Assembly (NCBI GenBank): GCA_039105265.1
Contig: JAPFFF010000375.1
Coordinates: forward strand, 1-24,318
Direction of reading: 5' to 3'
Origin: Tritrichomonas musculus
Lineage: Eukaryota > Parabasalia > Tritrichomonadida > Tritrichomonadidae
Length of the DNA stretch: 24,318 nucleotides
Part shown: positions 1 through 8,192 of the stretch, in pieces
Numbering within the stretch: the first letter of the stretch is position 1
How the letters are laid out: every line of letters begins with the position of its first letter
Notes under the pieces: generated by a model
Databases searched by the model: none
Told to the model about the DNA's origin: nothing
What the model saw: only the letters and a program-made list of their open reading frames with translations
Translations under genes and position numbers: made by a program

Positions 1-520
1 CCGTTTCTGGTCAATACTTTTAATTCAACTTCTGGAACTACTCTTACCGAAATCTATGGCAACCTTACTGTAACAGGTAAAGTAACATCAGCAAAACAGC
101 ACTACCATTACACATCTCGCACCTATAGAAGCTGGGGAAGAAATATCTGACTTCAAAGTTGGAAAGCCTGTGTTTATGTCAGGTCATGTGTATAAAAGAG
201 AAAATGGTGTTTGGATTTCATCATCAGCAACAGACAGTACTGATTGTATATGTTCTGTAGTCATAGATGGATCATGGAAAGAGTTTGTTGGTGTTGTTAC
301 TAATGTGGATGAAGAAAACGGTAATATAACTTTTGCTACACATGGAGACTACCTTTTCTATGTTGACGATGCTAACATTTATGCTGTAGGAGATGTGCTG
401 TTGTATGATGGCAGGATCTTAGATGAGGATTATGCTATGACTTTACGTATTCAGCAATCAATAGTTGGAAAAGTAAGTGCAAAAATAAATGAACATACAC
501 TAGCATTATTCAAATCGTGA
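1..520 (+). pseudogene. Maverick tail-fibre-like structural gene, partial and broken
   Basis: This is the 3' part of a Maverick gene for a fibre-like or surface protein. The readable portion is rich in beta-strand-like segments, Thr, Gly and aromatic residues, and ends at 520. It begins outside the window. It is treated as a fossil: broken, with about one break plus truncation. Its stop lies about 30 bases from the end of the leftward gene, the compact convergent layout typical of these elements. No catalytic motif is expected or seen. Confidence 0.55.
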
Positions 521-550
521 GAGACATTCATTCATGGTTGCTATCATTGC

Positions 551-1048
551 TTACACTACAATCTTCAAGCTCACACCATATCTTATAAATTGTGTATAGA
601 TTTCGTTATAACCATACTTTAGATCTTCAGCTTTGTTATTTTTGTATACCAGAATTTTGTCGATCTTGATGAACTTACTATTGGCACCACTACACCCACA
701 CCCAACATCTGACTCATCTAATACTAACTCTATTTTGTCGGCATCTGTTAAAAGTTTAATCATGTTCATCAGCAATTTACTATCACAAACTACATAACTA
801 TTGATTTTCAGAGGATTTGTTTCATACATGGCAACCAGCATTTCTAGAAATTTGTTTTTCTTCTCAAGTGAATCAAGTTCAGTGCCCAAATCTGCTATAC
901 CTCTGCTTGTTGCTTGTACTGATGGAAATGCTGATGGTGTCGTCTGTGAAGTAAAATTTACTGGAGACACTTGAGGATATGTAACTTGTGGTGGATTAGG
1001 ATTTGTTATTTGCGTTGTTTTATGTTTGATAAAAAAATAAAGAAACAA
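551..1048 (-). CDS. Maverick-associated hypothetical protein
   Basis: A leftward frame of up to 165 codons belongs to the Maverick remnant. The N-terminal third is Pro/Thr/Gln-rich and probably unstructured. A helical stretch follows, then a compact C-terminal part with a CGC cluster and a lysine- and tyrosine-rich end. It resembles conserved Trichomonas Maverick proteins of unknown function. The exact start is uncertain, because the first few codons may lie in DNA flanking the element near 1020-1048. The frame looks open over its length, but the element as a whole is broken. Confidence 0.5.
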   Translation of the reverse strand: MFLYFFIKHKTTQITNPNPPQVTYPQVSPVNFTSQTTPSAFPSVQATSRGIADLGTELDSLEKKNKFLEMLVAMYETNPLKINSYVVCDSKLLMNMIKLLTDADKIELVLDESDVGCGCSGANSKFIKIDKILVYKNNKAEDLKYGYNEIYTQFIRYGVSLKIVV

Positions 1049-1225
1049 AAAATTATGTTTAATAAATGGAATTCAGAATTTAGTCATAAACAAAAACCAT
1101 CTAAAAATATTCTCGATTTGGACCATAACTTAATGGTAATTCGTGAGTGGAAAAGTTATGAGGTTCGAAAAATAGAAAGTCCGACATTTTTTATTATTAA
1201 TGCTTTTCATAAATTATTACCATAA
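1022..1225 (+). CDS. small hypothetical ORF, doubtful
   Basis: An ATG-started frame of 67 codons lies just outside the Maverick remnant. The product is Lys-rich and basic, with a mid-section that looks protein-like (WKSYEVRKIESP), but it matches no family I recognise. It may be the tail end of an older gene cut by the Maverick insertion, or chance. No initiator motif is visible upstream. Confidence 0.15.
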   Translation: MFDKKIKKQKIMFNKWNSEFSHKQKPSKNILDLDHNLMVIREWKSYEVRKIESPTFFIINAFHKLLP

Positions 1226-1410
1226 ACTTGTGAATTTTTAATGGAAAATCAATAAAATTTTATCTCTCAATTACTACATAAATTATTTTCATTAATTCAG
1301 TTCAATTTTGATAATAAAAATTTTCTCATTCAATTTTGGATGAAAATTTTGGCAATTAGTGGTGCGCACTTGGTGTACACTTGGTGTGCACTAAATGGGC
1401 CGTACCATCA

Positions 1411-1540
1411 TTTAAATTCAAAAAGTAGAACAAAAATTTAAATTCAAAAAGTAGAACAAAAATTTAAATTCAAAAAGTAGAACAAAAATTTAAATTCAAA
1501 AAGTAGAACAAAAATTTAAATTCAAAAAGTAGAACAAAAA
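1411..1540. repeat. 26-bp tandem repeat, five copies
   Basis: Five essentially identical 26-bp units (starting TTTAAATTCAAAAAGTAGAA) begin at 1411, 1437, 1463, 1489 and 1515. The unit is AT-rich apart from a short GTAGAAC core. Just upstream (about 1360-1395) is a short imperfect repeat of CTTGGTGTRCAC. The absence of drift between units suggests recent expansion. No coding role is seen. Confidence 0.95.
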
Positions 1541-1701
1541 TTTTGAAAATTAATGAAAATAATAAATGAAAATTTTAAAATGAGAATTATTTTTATGCGC
1601 AATACAGGGTCCGAAATCACCTACCTTTAATTACATATGAAAACACTAATGAAAACCCCGCACAAGTCCATAAATTTATCCCACATATGTAATTCGATAA
1701 A

Positions 1702-1878
1702 ATGGCGATCATCAAAAAAGTTTACGATTTCGAGTTCAATGACGTTGATTTTGATTTTGAAAACGGTCCTGAGCATTGTTTTTGAGAAATCACGCCTATT
1801 GAAGATAATATTGGAGAAAGATATAAGAATTGTATCGAAGGTTTAACAGTTGTACTTGCGCTAGGCGGACGACGTTAA
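1702..1878 (+). pseudogene. short broken frame of unknown origin
   Basis: An ATG at 1702 opens 27 codons (MAIIKKVYDFEFND...). After one in-frame TGA the same frame continues for another 31 codons to a TAA. Composition is protein-like (Asp, Glu and aromatic residues) and GC is above the neighbourhood. The start resembles the N-terminus of the ORF in the small transposon at 20446-21135 (KxVY[D/E]xxFND). I do not recognise the family. It may be a relic of a related mobile element. Confidence 0.25.
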
Positions 1879-1918
1879 AAAGGGGGAGTGAGGACTTCGG
1901 TCCGAAATCACCCTTTTT
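1877..1918 (+). terminator. structured hairpin with UUCG tetraloop followed by U-run
   Basis: The segment has a perfect GGAC-TTCG-GTCC stem-loop. Outer pairings GTGA/TCAC and AAAAAGG/CCTTTTT are separated by small bulges, and the segment ends in a T-run. This looks like the 3' end of a structured RNA or a terminator-like hairpin. Eukaryotic RNA polymerase III stops at T-runs, but no A/B box was recognised upstream, so the function is unknown. Confidence 0.3.
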
Positions 1919-2296
1919 ATCATACTACTCTGAGAAAAAAAAATCTCGATCTCTGAAATCGATCTCTGAAATCGATCTCGAGAATCTGTGCATATTTATG
2001 TATCGATATCAAAAAGTCAATCAATTATTGATCTCGAGAATCGGAGAATAACAAGTCTAATTTGATTGAAGACGTGTTTAGTTGATTACAATTAACCTAG
2101 GTAAATATCTTTTTTTATACCTTATAAAATCTATAAATTTATTGAAATTTAATATCTAACTTTCATATTTATAATAATTTATTCATTTAAAGCCAATAAT
2201 TCTGATAATCTAGATTTAATTCAAAAATCTAAACGATAAGTTTACGTTTATTTCTATTTTTAAATATTGATTTTCAAAATCAAAATTTATTAAAAA

Positions 2297-2880
2297 ATGG
2301 TATGTTTATGTTAATTAAAATTTTCTAATGCACAGGGTAGTAGCCACAGCCAACAGAAGAAAAAACTCCTTTTTCTTGGCCTTGATAACGCAGGAAAAAC
2401 TTCAATACTTCATGCATTAATTGGGGCAAGCCCTTATACAGTTTCACCTACTCGAGGTTTAAATACGCGACAAGTTGAATTCGATCGTTTCAAATTCAAT
2501 ATATTTGATGTAGGAGGCCAAAAATCACTTCGATCTCATTGGGGCGATTATTTTAATGATGTTTATGGCGTTGTTTGGGTTATTGACAGTGCTGATAAAA
2601 GACGAATGTATGAAACTGGTCTTGAGCTTGCCATTCTTTTGCAAGACGAAAAATTGATGAATGTTCCAATTTTAATTATGGCCAATAAACAGGATTTATC
2701 AACTGCATTATCTGCAGCAGAAGTATTTTTTGATTTTTTCTCCTCTAACACCAGATTACAACAGAATTAGAGTTACACGCAATTAGAAATCATAATTGGC
2801 ATATTCAAGCATGCTCAGCTACGGAAAAAACAGGAATCAACGAAGGCCTTCAATGGATGGTCACAGAAATGAAAAAGTAG
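2297..2880 (+). CDS. ARL3: Arl3-like small GTPase with two ultra-short introns
   Basis: This is a small GTPase of the ARF/ARL family, closest by eye to Arl3, which releases lipidated cargo for flagellar and membrane delivery in other eukaryotes. The coding exons are 2297-2299, 2336-2722 and 2755-2880. Together they give 171 residues in one frame. Visible motifs: a Gly at position 2 (possible N-myristoylation), P-loop GLDNAGKT (16-23), switch-I Thr40, DVGGQ (59-63), NKQD (118-121) and CSA (150-152). The segment ETGLELAILLQDEKL is strongly Arl3-like. The protein is about ten residues shorter than usual, mainly in the N-terminal helix. An in-frame TAA at 2291-2293 supports the start. Without both introns the frame is stopped. 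Arl2 is the main alternative. Confidence 0.88.
2300..2335 (+). other. intron 1 of the Arl3-like gene (36 nt)
   Basis: It starts GTATGT and ends TTCTAATGCACAG, close to the trichomonad consensus in which the branch motif ACTAAC and ACACAG are fused at the 3' end. It lies directly after the ATG, so exon 1 contributes only the initiator methionine. Reading through meets a TAA. Confidence 0.85.
2723..2754 (+). other. intron 2 of the Arl3-like gene (32 nt)
   Basis: It starts GTATTT and ends CTCTAACACCAG, one base short of the trichomonad ACTAACACACAG motif. The length is not a multiple of three. Removing it joins SAAE to ITTELELHAIRNHNW, which restores the family's conserved C-terminal third exactly where expected. 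The 5' site deviates at position 5 from GTATGT. Confidence 0.85.
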
Positions 2881-3472
2881 TTTTTTTTTCTATCTTTATT
2901 TTTTTAAAACATGGATCTTTTTTTATTTTTAAAAATATATATATAAAATAATATAAAATCATTTTTTTTAACATATATTTGGCTAGGTAAATATAATTTT
3001 GCATTTGCTTTCTTAAAGAGATTAAATTAATAATACACATTTCTGACAACCAAAAAGAATAACTATATTGAACAATTTTTTAAAAGATCATACCATAGTA
3101 TATATTGTTCCATTTCTTATCTGATGGAAAATGTTTCTTTTTATATTAATTTAAAAAAAATATTTATTTGATTTTGAAAATCAATTGATCGTCATTTAGC
3201 TAACTTATGCATAAGAATACTCTGATTAAAAATCATAATGTACATTTCTTGCCCAAGTTATAAATTATTTGGATTTAACAAATTGAGAATACTATTAATA
3301 AAGTTGGCATATTGAGGAAAAACATTTACATAAGGACAACAAATATTTTGAAAACATTACTTTCTAAATAGCATAGGTAAAGTTCTAGGTGAGAATAAAA
3401 GATTATAATAAACTTTTTCTGAAATAAACTTTTTGAAAAATATTACAAAATTTTTTTGAGTAAAGTCAGATT
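2881..3472. other. intergenic, Arl3 to TFB4
   Basis: AT-rich DNA with poly-T and poly-A runs. No open frame with protein-like composition, RNA gene or repeat is apparent. It should contain the 3' end of the Arl3 transcript and the upstream region of TFB4. Confidence 0.6.
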
Positions 3473-3480
3473 TCATTTTA
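3473..3480 (+). promoter_or_regulatory. initiator (Inr) core promoter element TCATTTTA
   Basis: TCATTTTA abuts the ATG of the TFB4 gene and fits the trichomonad initiator TCA-Y-W, where transcription starts at the A. Known trichomonad Inr elements lie within about 20 bases of the start codon, giving very short leaders. This would leave a leader of about six nucleotides. Confidence 0.65.
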
Positions 3481-4365
3481 ATGGAACATCAGCGTGAAAT
3501 AGTTGTTTTTCTCATAGACACAAATCCCATTGCATGGAACAATCTTGAAAAAAATGGCATTTCATTTTCTTATGTGCTTTCTCAAATATATTCTTATTTA
3601 TCTCAAATGATATTATCTGATGTTTTTCAACTTGCTCCTGTGATCGCCTATAATCAATGCGGTGTTCATTGGCTATTTCCATCTCCAGATCGAGCAGAAC
3701 TTTTAATTAAAGGAAGCCTCCAAGCAACAAATACAGACGAAATCTTATCATATTGCCAATCAATTAATCAAAATTTATGCGATTTTGCTAAACAATGCGC
3801 CAATGTTGATCAAACTACGAATGATGTACGACTTGATGTTGCAATTTCAACTGCATTATGCCACTTAAATAGATATTCTTCTGAATACTTAAAACGAATA
3901 CTTGTTATAACTCCATCTAAAGATACCTTTGATGATAAATCTAATGATAGAAATAAAGAATCTGAAGCTAATTTTGAATCAACGATGAATTCTATATTTG
4001 CTGCTCATCGAATTAACGTTACAATTGACTCAATTCTTATTAATGTACCAGAATCTTTATTTTTGAATCAAGCATCGATTCTTACAAATGGATTTTCTAC
4101 TTCAATTTGTAATATGACTAGAATTCAATATTTACTTCAATACCTTTTGTCAATTCCTCCTTTACCTATTCGGAATTTAATTGTTCTTAAGAAAGTTAAA
4201 GCGATAGATTATAAAACTCCAGCTGTTAACACAAATAATCTGATTGATCAAGGAATAATGTGCCCAGTTTGTTTATCCGTTTTTGAAAAAACCGATAAAC
4301 CTATTAACATTTGCAGTGTTTGCAGATCAAATCAGCAATTTTTAGAGGTTCGAGGCCGAAAATAA
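3481..4365 (+). CDS. TFB4: TFIIH core subunit Tfb4/p34
   Basis: This is a subunit of the general transcription and nucleotide-excision-repair factor TFIIH, acting in the nucleus and pairing with p44/Ssl1 in other eukaryotes. The 294-residue protein starts with the signature VVFLIDTNPIAW (8-19) of the Tfb4 von Willebrand A-like domain. That fold spans about residues 7-230. A C-terminal zinc motif has C261, C264, C278 and C281 (CPVC...CSVC). Human p34 has additional upstream cysteines (a second zinc site); these are absent here, so only one four-cysteine site remains. Length is close to the family's usual 300 residues. The start is fixed by the abutting initiator. The gene is uninterrupted. Confidence 0.9.
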   Translation: MEHQREIVVFLIDTNPIAWNNLEKNGISFSYVLSQIYSYLSQMILSDVFQLAPVIAYNQCGVHWLFPSPDRAELLIKGSLQATNTDEILSYCQSINQNLCDFAKQCANVDQTTNDVRLDVAISTALCHLNRYSSEYLKRILVITPSKDTFDDKSNDRNKESEANFESTMNSIFAAHRINVTIDSILINVPESLFLNQASILTNGFSTSICNMTRIQYLLQYLLSIPPLPIRNLIVLKKVKAIDYKTPAVNTNNLIDQGIMCPVCLSVFEKTDKPINICSVCRSNQQFLEVRGRK

Positions 4366-4817
4366 CGTGTTTTTTTGTGTTTTAATTCACATTTATTTGA
4401 TGTATTAAACCTTTTCTTCTATGATATTTAATTCTATTTTGATCAATAAGATCTAATCATCTGTGACTTCATAGTTTATTGATTAATAATATCAGCAAGA
4501 ATTAATGAAAAACAATTTTTTATCTTTAATATATGAATAAAAATTTTATTGAACATCAAAATTTGGGAGTTTGGTAAAAAGTTGCGTTAAAAAGTTACGT
4601 TAAAACTATCAGAAGAAATGTCTAAGGCCAAAAAGTTACTTCTGTATATATCATTTATCAAGATGATTTAATATTTCTTTTTTTGACTAAATCTGAAAAG
4701 ATTAGTTCGTCCTCGCACCTCTCAATACTTTTTTTTTATTTTGTATTTTAGCTAATTTTCGGAAGATTGTTTTACATTTTTATTTGTTGAAAATAACGGT
4801 TTATTTAAAACGGACAA
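4366..4817. other. intergenic, TFB4 to MYCBP homologue
   Basis: AT-rich spacer. It holds an imperfect direct repeat (AAAAAGTTGCGTT / AAAAAGTTACGTT, about 4577-4603). At 4711-4721 lies CTCGCACCTCT, identical to the right terminus of the element at 6050-8184 and probably a solo transposon end. No TCA-Y-W initiator is obvious before 4818. A TAACGGT word lies about 25 bases before the ATG and could be a Myb-type site (weak). Confidence 0.5.
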
Positions 4818-5087
4818 ATGGAGAATAAACGAGAAGCCTTTCGTAAGTATCTTGATGATGGCGGCGTCCTCGACTCACTTACTCGCGTTCTAGTTGCCCT
4901 TTATGAAGAACCAGAAAATCCAGAAGATGCTCTTGAGTATATAAAACAATTTCTTGGATCACCAAATGGTGTTGATGTAGAAAGCCTTCAAAAAGAAAAT
5001 GAGGAACTTGAAAAACAAGTTGAAGAGCTTAAAGCTAAACTCGCAGAATTGCAGAATCAATTAGCCCCTCCAACAGAAACCGAATAA
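4818..5087 (+). CDS. MYCBP: MYCBP/AMY-1 (FAP174-like) protein
   Basis: This is a homologue of the c-Myc-binding protein AMY-1, whose Chlamydomonas relative FAP174 sits in the C2 projection of the flagellar central pair and which binds AKAP-type proteins in animals. The 89-residue protein has the family core at 7-47, including FRKYLDDGGVLDSLTRVLVA and the diagnostic LYEEPENP. A heptad-rich coiled coil (about 55-82, LQKENEELEKQVEELKAKL) and a short acidic tail follow. Length is close to the human 103 residues and only the N-terminal extension is shorter. In a flagellated protist that probably lacks Myc, a flagellar or kinase-scaffold role is the better guess (inference). Confidence 0.88.
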   Translation: MENKREAFRKYLDDGGVLDSLTRVLVALYEEPENPEDALEYIKQFLGSPNGVDVESLQKENEELEKQVEELKAKLAELQNQLAPPTETE

Positions 5088-5173
5088 TTTATTATATTTA
5101 CTGTGAAATATAAGAATATGTTTTATAAAAAGAGAAATGATATATCTTTTAATCCTATTTATTACAGCTCGCA

Positions 5174-5206
5174 TTTATTACTGTTGCAAAAAATCACAGT
5201 AATAAA
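5174..5206. repeat. foldback hairpin, TTATTACTG family copy 1
   Basis: Perfect 11-bp arms (TTTATTACTGT / ACAGTAATAAA) flank an 11-base loop, about 85 bases after the MYCBP stop. The arm core recurs in the hairpins at 5516 and 5592 and as a single arm at 6019-6028. Confidence 0.8.
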
Positions 5207-5515
5207 GAAATTTTGAAAATTTTAAAATAATTTTAAGAAAATGAAAAATTTAAAGAATATTATAATAGAATATATTATATAATGCATATAAATTAAATAT
5301 TAAAAAATATTGATATATAATATCTAAATTTATTTCAAAAATTATAAAAAAAGATTATTGTTTTGTAATACAAAAAGTTCTATCTTTATTCATTCAATTT
5401 ATCTTTTTATTTTAAAAAAGTGGATTTTTGAATGATTCAATTTTGTTAAAAAAAAATTAATTTGTTAAGATATTTAAAGGTCAAAATTATTAGCCTTTAG
5501 AAAGGTGAAAAAGTT

Positions 5516-5549
5516 CTTATTACTGCGGTTTGGCGGTTACAGTAATAAG
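5516..5549. repeat. foldback hairpin, TTATTACTG family copy 2
   Basis: Perfect 10-bp arms (CTTATTACTG / CAGTAATAAG) flank a GC-rich 14-base loop containing TTGGCGGTTA. It is followed by GGAATTCAA, also found after copy 3. Confidence 0.85.
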
Positions 5550-5591
5550 GAATTCAATTTTATTTGACCTATAATAGGTGAATAATGATCG

Positions 5592-5625
5592 CTTATTACT
5601 GCATTTTGGCGGTTACAGTAATAAG
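5592..5625. repeat. foldback hairpin, TTATTACTG family copy 3
   Basis: It has the same 10-bp arms as copy 2 and a loop differing at a few bases. The two are direct repeats 76 bp apart that extend into the shared GGAATTCAAT on the right. Confidence 0.85.
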
Positions 5626-6513
5626 GAATTCAATCTTATTTGGCCTTAGTATAAGGTCAAAAAAAATCTGTTTTAATCTACAAGGTCAATAATTCACTAT
5701 ATTTTTATAACAAAATTGATAATAAAAAAGAACCTGTATTCATAAAATATTCAATCACTTCTATCAATTTTTTTTCATTAAATAATTAAAAACCTCAGAA
5801 TATATTCAATATCTATAATCAATTTACTATAAAGGATAAATAATTCATTCTCACAATATATTCAATGAGCTCATTCAATAAATTTTTTTTATATAATTAA
5901 TTTATTATGAATTTATACTAAAAATATGAAGTGAATATGATAATAATTTTTCTATATTTTGAGAGAATACTTATTTAATTATTAATTTTTTAAAATTTAG
6001 GCATCTAACTTCAAAGTGCAGTAATAAGAAGCAAAAAAATTGAATGAGTAGAAGTGCGAGAACTAAAAATAACGTATTTTTTAATTTAAAAAAGTGGATT
6101 TTTTCACTAAATTGTTAATCAAATCAATGCTATTTTTAATATAATATAATGCATACCTAATGCTATACATCATATTTAATTATTAGGTCGTTTTAATGTT
6201 TGCAGAAGTAAGTGGGAAAAAATGGTATTTTGGAAATTTCTAATTATTTCTGAAATATTGTTGATTTTAATATTATTTATTTATATACAAATTAAATTAT
6301 ATATATAGTTTTAATATAATATATAAAATAGTTTTTTAATTTATAGAGATATTAGTATTTAAAAAAATAATAAATATAATATAAAAATATACGGAGCTCT
6401 GGTGAATTTCATAGGGATAACTATTTGTATTTTTATTATAATCAATATGTATATATACATATTTTCTTATTAATCTGAATCGCTCGCCGGGGGTAATTTT
6501 ATTTTTATTTTAT

Positions 6514-6970
6514 AAAATTCTGAAGAAAAAATACGTTATAATTAATTCCCCTCAATTTCAAATTTTCATAAAAAAATGCAAAAAAATATGGTTTCTTATT
6601 GTTAAATCGTAATGAAAATAAAGTGAATTAAAATATATACTATGATAAATATAAAAAAACTATTATTTCCCGATTTTATGCAACTTTGCCAAATTATTAA
6701 AATCAAGATATTTCAACTATCTTTTATTAAAATGTATGCTTATCCAACTCTTATTATGCACATTTGATAACTGATTTTAATTCCTCTATATATCTTTTGT
6801 TTTGTATGAGATTAAACAAAAAAAATGAAATTTTAAAATCTAAGCATTCCTAGAAAAATTGGCCCTATAAATTTAATTGAAATCAATATTATAATATTAA
6901 TACATATTATAATTCATATTTATATTTTTTATTTTAAATTTAACCTATTTAATTTTAAGATATTTATAAA
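6514..6970. repeat. diverged internal repeat, copy 1
   Basis: It aligns with 7151-7607, offset about 637 bases. Shared landmarks in the same order are ATTCTGAAGAAAAAA..ACG, TCCCCTCAATTT, AAATCAAGATAT, TCCTAGAAAAA.TGGCCCTATA and TTAACCTATTT...AAGATATTTAT. Divergence between landmarks is high, so the duplication is old. No frame is preserved. Confidence 0.7.
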
Positions 6971-7150
6971 AAAATATAACGACTATTGCGAATTTAAATT
7001 TTAAATGATTAATCAAATTTTTCATTCTGTTCTCACAAATTAATTCTTTATGCAAAAAATCATTTTTTTTATATTTTTATGCTTGAAACAATAACTATAA
7101 GCGATTTACATATAAATAAATTAAAAATTAGCTCTTTTTTTAGTAAGTTA

Positions 7151-7607
7151 AAAATTCTGAAGAAAAAAAACACGTTGTAATTATCTCCCCTCAATTTATA
7201 ATTTTTAACAAAAAATATAAAAAAATGTGGTTCAAAGTTAAAAAAATTTAATAAAAATTATATGAGATAATACATATATAGCGATAATTATAAAAATATG
7301 ATTAATGACTTGTTTTCAGCAACTTAGTCTAAAAATTAAAATCAAGATATCTTGAGATAGTATGAGTAAAATTTCTCCCTGATGTAGTATATTCATTAAT
7401 ATCTTTGGATAATAGTATTTTCATCCAAAAATTCAGATATTGTCCAGAATTTGATAAAAAAATATCAATTTAATTTTCTGAAAGCTCCTAGAAAAAATGG
7501 CCCTATAGTTTGGTTTACTAATGGTATTTATTAATATATAGGAAATATAATGCCGATATCAAAATTTATAGAGATTTTAACCTATTTGTTTTCAAGATAT
7601 TTATTTA
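7151..7607. repeat. diverged internal repeat, copy 2
   Basis: This is the second copy of the block at 6514-6970, with the same ordered landmarks. Whether it was once a gene, or the two halves of a composite element, cannot be told by eye. Confidence 0.7.
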
Positions 7608-7851
7608 AATTTTATATTTGGTCAGATATTTTCGAAAATTTTGTCTATAATTTTATAGCAAAAATGGCTCAAATCGTATTATTCTGAATCTTATCTTTCC
7701 AAAGAAAGAATTATTATTGTACATCAGACTTTTCAATCTCTTTCAGCTGTATCACATCATTGGGATTATAACGATTTGAGTCATCATCTCAATAATTCCA
7801 GTCAATGTTCAGCTCATCACTTTTTATCTTGATATTTTGTTTTTTTTTTGG

Positions 7852-7866
7852 TTGGGATTCCCAACT
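7852..7866. repeat. perfect short palindrome
   Basis: GTTGGGATTCCCAAC is a perfect 15-base palindrome with a single central base. It is immediately followed by TTGGGAA, a further copy of one arm. It stands out in A/T-rich DNA and could be a protein-binding dyad or chance. Confidence 0.5.
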
Positions 7867-8192
7867 TGGGAAAAATTAAATCTAATTTTTTTTTATTATT
7901 GAATTATTTTTAATAAAATAAAAATAACAATGTAATTTACATATATATAAATATTTATTTGTGTTCTAAAAGAGAGAAAATGTAATTTCTCTCCAACATT
8001 TATAAAATTTTATAATTGAATGGTTTATTTTTTATTTTATTAAAATTTTAAAACACAAATATTTTTACTCCTAGTGACTAATATAATTTAAAATCCTATC
8101 ATAATAGAGAAGGATATATATATATATATATATATATTATTTTATAATTTAATAATAATGAAATCAACCAGCTCTCGCACCTCTGAATGAGT

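Larger units (their letters stand above)
1..1050. mobile_element. Maverick (Polinton) fragment, broken
   Basis: This is a remnant of a Maverick/Polinton element, the large virus-like elements abundant in trichomonads. Two gene pieces converge tail to tail (about 1-520 rightward, 551-1048 leftward), and both resemble uncharacterised proteins I recall as recurrent in Trichomonas Mavericks. The left side runs off the window and no terminal repeat is visible. The piece is broken and incomplete, with at least one break in the first gene plus truncation. Good preservation of the protein-like frames suggests a fairly young insertion. The family call rests on recognition of the proteins, not on any integrase, polymerase or capsid gene in view. 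Confidence 0.65.
1541..2296. other. repeat-rich non-coding region upstream of the Arl3-like gene
   Basis: No intact gene is visible. The region holds a 14-bp motif GGTCCGAAATCACC twice (1608-1621 and 1899-1912) and a strong hairpin at 1877-1918. A short broken frame lies at 1702-1878. At 1940-2045 there are repeated GAAATCGATCTC / GATCTCGAGAATC words. The last 200 bases are AT-rich and presumably hold the Arl3 promoter. A TCAAAATTTATT box lies about 20 bases before the ATG but fits the TCA-Y-W initiator only loosely. Confidence 0.6.
5207..6041. other. AT-rich non-coding DNA
   Basis: No protein-like frame is seen. Apart from the hairpins and a lone hairpin arm (6019-6028), the stretch is low-complexity A/T sequence between the MYCBP gene and the element starting at 6050. 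Confidence 0.6.
6050..8184. mobile_element. degenerate DNA element with 8-bp target duplication
   Basis: The ends are inverted repeats, AGAAGTGCGAGAAC on the left and GCTCTCGCACCTCT on the right (12 of 14 positions complementary). They are flanked by identical 8-mers GAATGAGT at 6042-6049 and 8185-8192, a convincing target-site duplication. An 8-bp duplication is typical of hAT and a few other cut-and-paste families, but the termini do not start with the usual hAT CAG. No transposase is recognisable, so it is non-autonomous or decayed. Inside are two diverged copies of a roughly 460-bp block and a (TA)n tract at 8114-8137. The same right-end motif occurs alone at 4711-4721. Confidence 0.7.

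Noticed and set aside
1830-2051. 73-codon rightward ORF upstream of the Arl3-like gene
   Set aside because: It runs through the UUCG hairpin and short GATCTC repeats in a frame different from the better 1702 frame, and no family is recognised.
2563-2751. 62-codon leftward ORF over the Arl3-like gene
   Set aside because: Antisense shadow that crosses intron 2.
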